The notes below the pieces were generated by a model. The model saw only the letters and a list, made by a program, of their open reading frames with translations, was not told the origin of the DNA and did not search any database. From Microbacterium sp. LWO12-1.2 (GTDB lineage: Bacteria > Actinomycetota > Actinomycetes > Actinomycetales > Microbacteriaceae), in contig NZ_JBEGII010000001.1 in assembly GCF_040675875.1 (NCBI RefSeq), forward strand, positions 4,003,502 to 4,067,501: a stretch of DNA of 64,000 nucleotides. Direction: 5' to 3'. Shown piece by piece: positions 63,130-64,000 of this stretch (positions are counted from its first letter, which is position 1; each line of letters starts with the position of its first letter). A program made the translations under genes and the position numbers.

Positions 63130-64000
63130 CCTCCCGGTGCCTCGTGGTGGGGGAGGCCCTCGTCGATGTCGTCGACGGCGTGCCCCATGCGGGGGGATCG
63201 CCCATGAACATCGCAGTCGGCCTCTCCCGGCTGGGGCTCCCGACGCGACTTCTCACCAGGATCGGCGACGACGAGTACGGGCGGATGCTGGAAGAGCATC
63301 TCGCCCGTGAGAGCGTCGCCGTGGCAGCGGCGAGCAGCCGACCAGGGGAACCCACCTCACGTGCCATCGCCGTGATCGGGGTGGACGGTGCGGCCGTCTA
63401 CGATTTCGATATCGAATGGAGCCTCTCCGAGTCGGCCGCGATCGCGGAGGCGGCTGATGCCGCGATCGTCCACGTCGGGTCGCTCGGGGCTGCTCTCGAA
63501 CCCGGCGCCACCGCCGTGCGCGCGATGCTGGCTACCGTCACGAGTCGTACTCTGCGCACCTACGACCCGAACATCCGCCCGGCGCTGCTGGGACCGCGAG
63601 GCGCAGCGGTGGCACGCGTCGAGGCGATCATGGCCGCATCCCAGGTCGTGAAGCTCAGCGATGAGGATGCCGAATGGCTCTACCCCGGTCGCTCCGTCGA
63701 TGACGTGCTCGCGCACGTGCTCGGCCTGGGCGCCCGTTTCGCCATCGTGACCAGAGGTGGTGACGGGTGCGTCGCCGCGATCACAGGCGCGGGCGAGCCG
63801 GTCACGAGTACCGCGAGAACGGTGCAGGTGGTCGACACGATCGGAGCCGGCGACGCGTTCATGTCCGGACTCGTCTACGGGATCGTCTCCGCCGGCCTTC
63901 TGCCCGTGCTCACGGCCGAGGTGTTCCGCCCCGGCGACGAGGATCTGAAGGCGTTCGAGCGAGTGATCGAGATCGCCCTCGCCAGCGCAGCCGTCGCCGT
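63123..64000 (+). CDS. PfkB-family carbohydrate kinase (fructokinase), 3' end outside window
   Basis: It starts at ATG 63123, overlapping the GH32 stop, and is open to the right edge (292 codons seen). The N-terminal GEALVDVVDG and HAGGSPMNIAVGLSRLG motif, NIRP in YDPNIRPAL, and the ATP/anion-hole motif DTIGAGDAFMSGL with catalytic Asp mark a PfkB ribokinase/fructokinase. By context it phosphorylates fructose freed by GH32 to fructose-6-phosphate, which can enter phosphoketolase or glycolysis. Confidence 0.9.
   Translation, partial: MLTSRCLVVGEALVDVVDGVPHAGGSPMNIAVGLSRLGLPTRLLTRIGDDEYGRMLEEHLARESVAVAAASSRPGEPTSRAIAVIGVDGAAVYDFDIEWSLSESAAIAEAADAAIVHVGSLGAALEPGATAVRAMLATVTSRTLRTYDPNIRPALLGPRGAAVARVEAIMAASQVVKLSDEDAEWLYPGRSVDDVLAHVLGLGARFAIVTRGGDGCVAAITGAGEPVTSTARTVQVVDTIGAGDAFMSGLVYGIVSAGLLPVLTAEVFRPGDEDLKAFERVIEIALASAAVA

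Overview
The window is very GC-rich, with dense, mostly leader-poor genes, many 4-bp ATGA/GTGA overlaps and Actinobacterial-type families. It fits a Gram-positive actinomycete of the Microbacteriaceae, most likely Microbacterium or a close relative. That assignment is inferred from gene content and codon style; no rRNA or marker gene is present to prove it.

Layout. 0-9 kb holds a cut tandem GNAT acetyltransferase, an F420/NADP-reductase-like protein, a GntR regulator, a secreted HExxH protein paired with a small coiled-coil membrane protein, MOSC and SDR proteins, tRNA-Arg(ACG), and a LysR regulator divergent from a MesX-MesD folate-independent methionine synthase pair. 9-14.9 kb is a minus-strand fructoside operon: an atypical GH32 protein, a lipoprotein solute-binding protein, two permeases and a LacI regulator, with two CpG-centred operators over its promoter. 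15-20.4 kb is one co-directional unit: an OmpR-type response regulator, a sensor kinase, a VTC-domain protein, a DUF4956 membrane protein and a CotH-like kinase with a PEGME repeat. 20.5-34 kb is mostly ordinary: LysR with an FAD oxidoreductase, L-serine dehydratase 1, an AAA ATPase, TetR with an ABC exporter, helicase HrpB, a flotillin-like protein and MarR.

34-53 kb is the accessory part. It opens with a complete IS481-family element carrying a 6-bp CCTAGC duplication. Next is a catabolic block of MFS transporter, M20 amidohydrolase, double-HTH Lrp/AsnC regulator, a second L-serine dehydratase and a metal-dependent amidohydrolase, which together read as uptake and breakdown of serine-containing amides. 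A 6-oxocamphor-hydrolase-like C-C hydrolase with an alpha/beta hydrolase, TetR and MFS exporter follows, then a NarL-type two-component system with an ABC transporter. The stretch ends in decay: a TetR remnant, a broken LysE gene, and repeated GTGAGATCGGACA motifs around a metallophosphoesterase.

53-64 kb carries an aminoglycoside-phosphotransferase-like protein, a DoxX-like membrane protein directly ahead of phosphoketolase, and a second fructan/sucrose system: LacI, a Tat-type binding protein, two permeases, a canonical GH32 enzyme, and a PfkB fructokinase that runs off the right edge.

Across the window, a 20-bp inverted repeat occurs three times, each time between convergent transcription units, where it probably acts as a bidirectional terminator.
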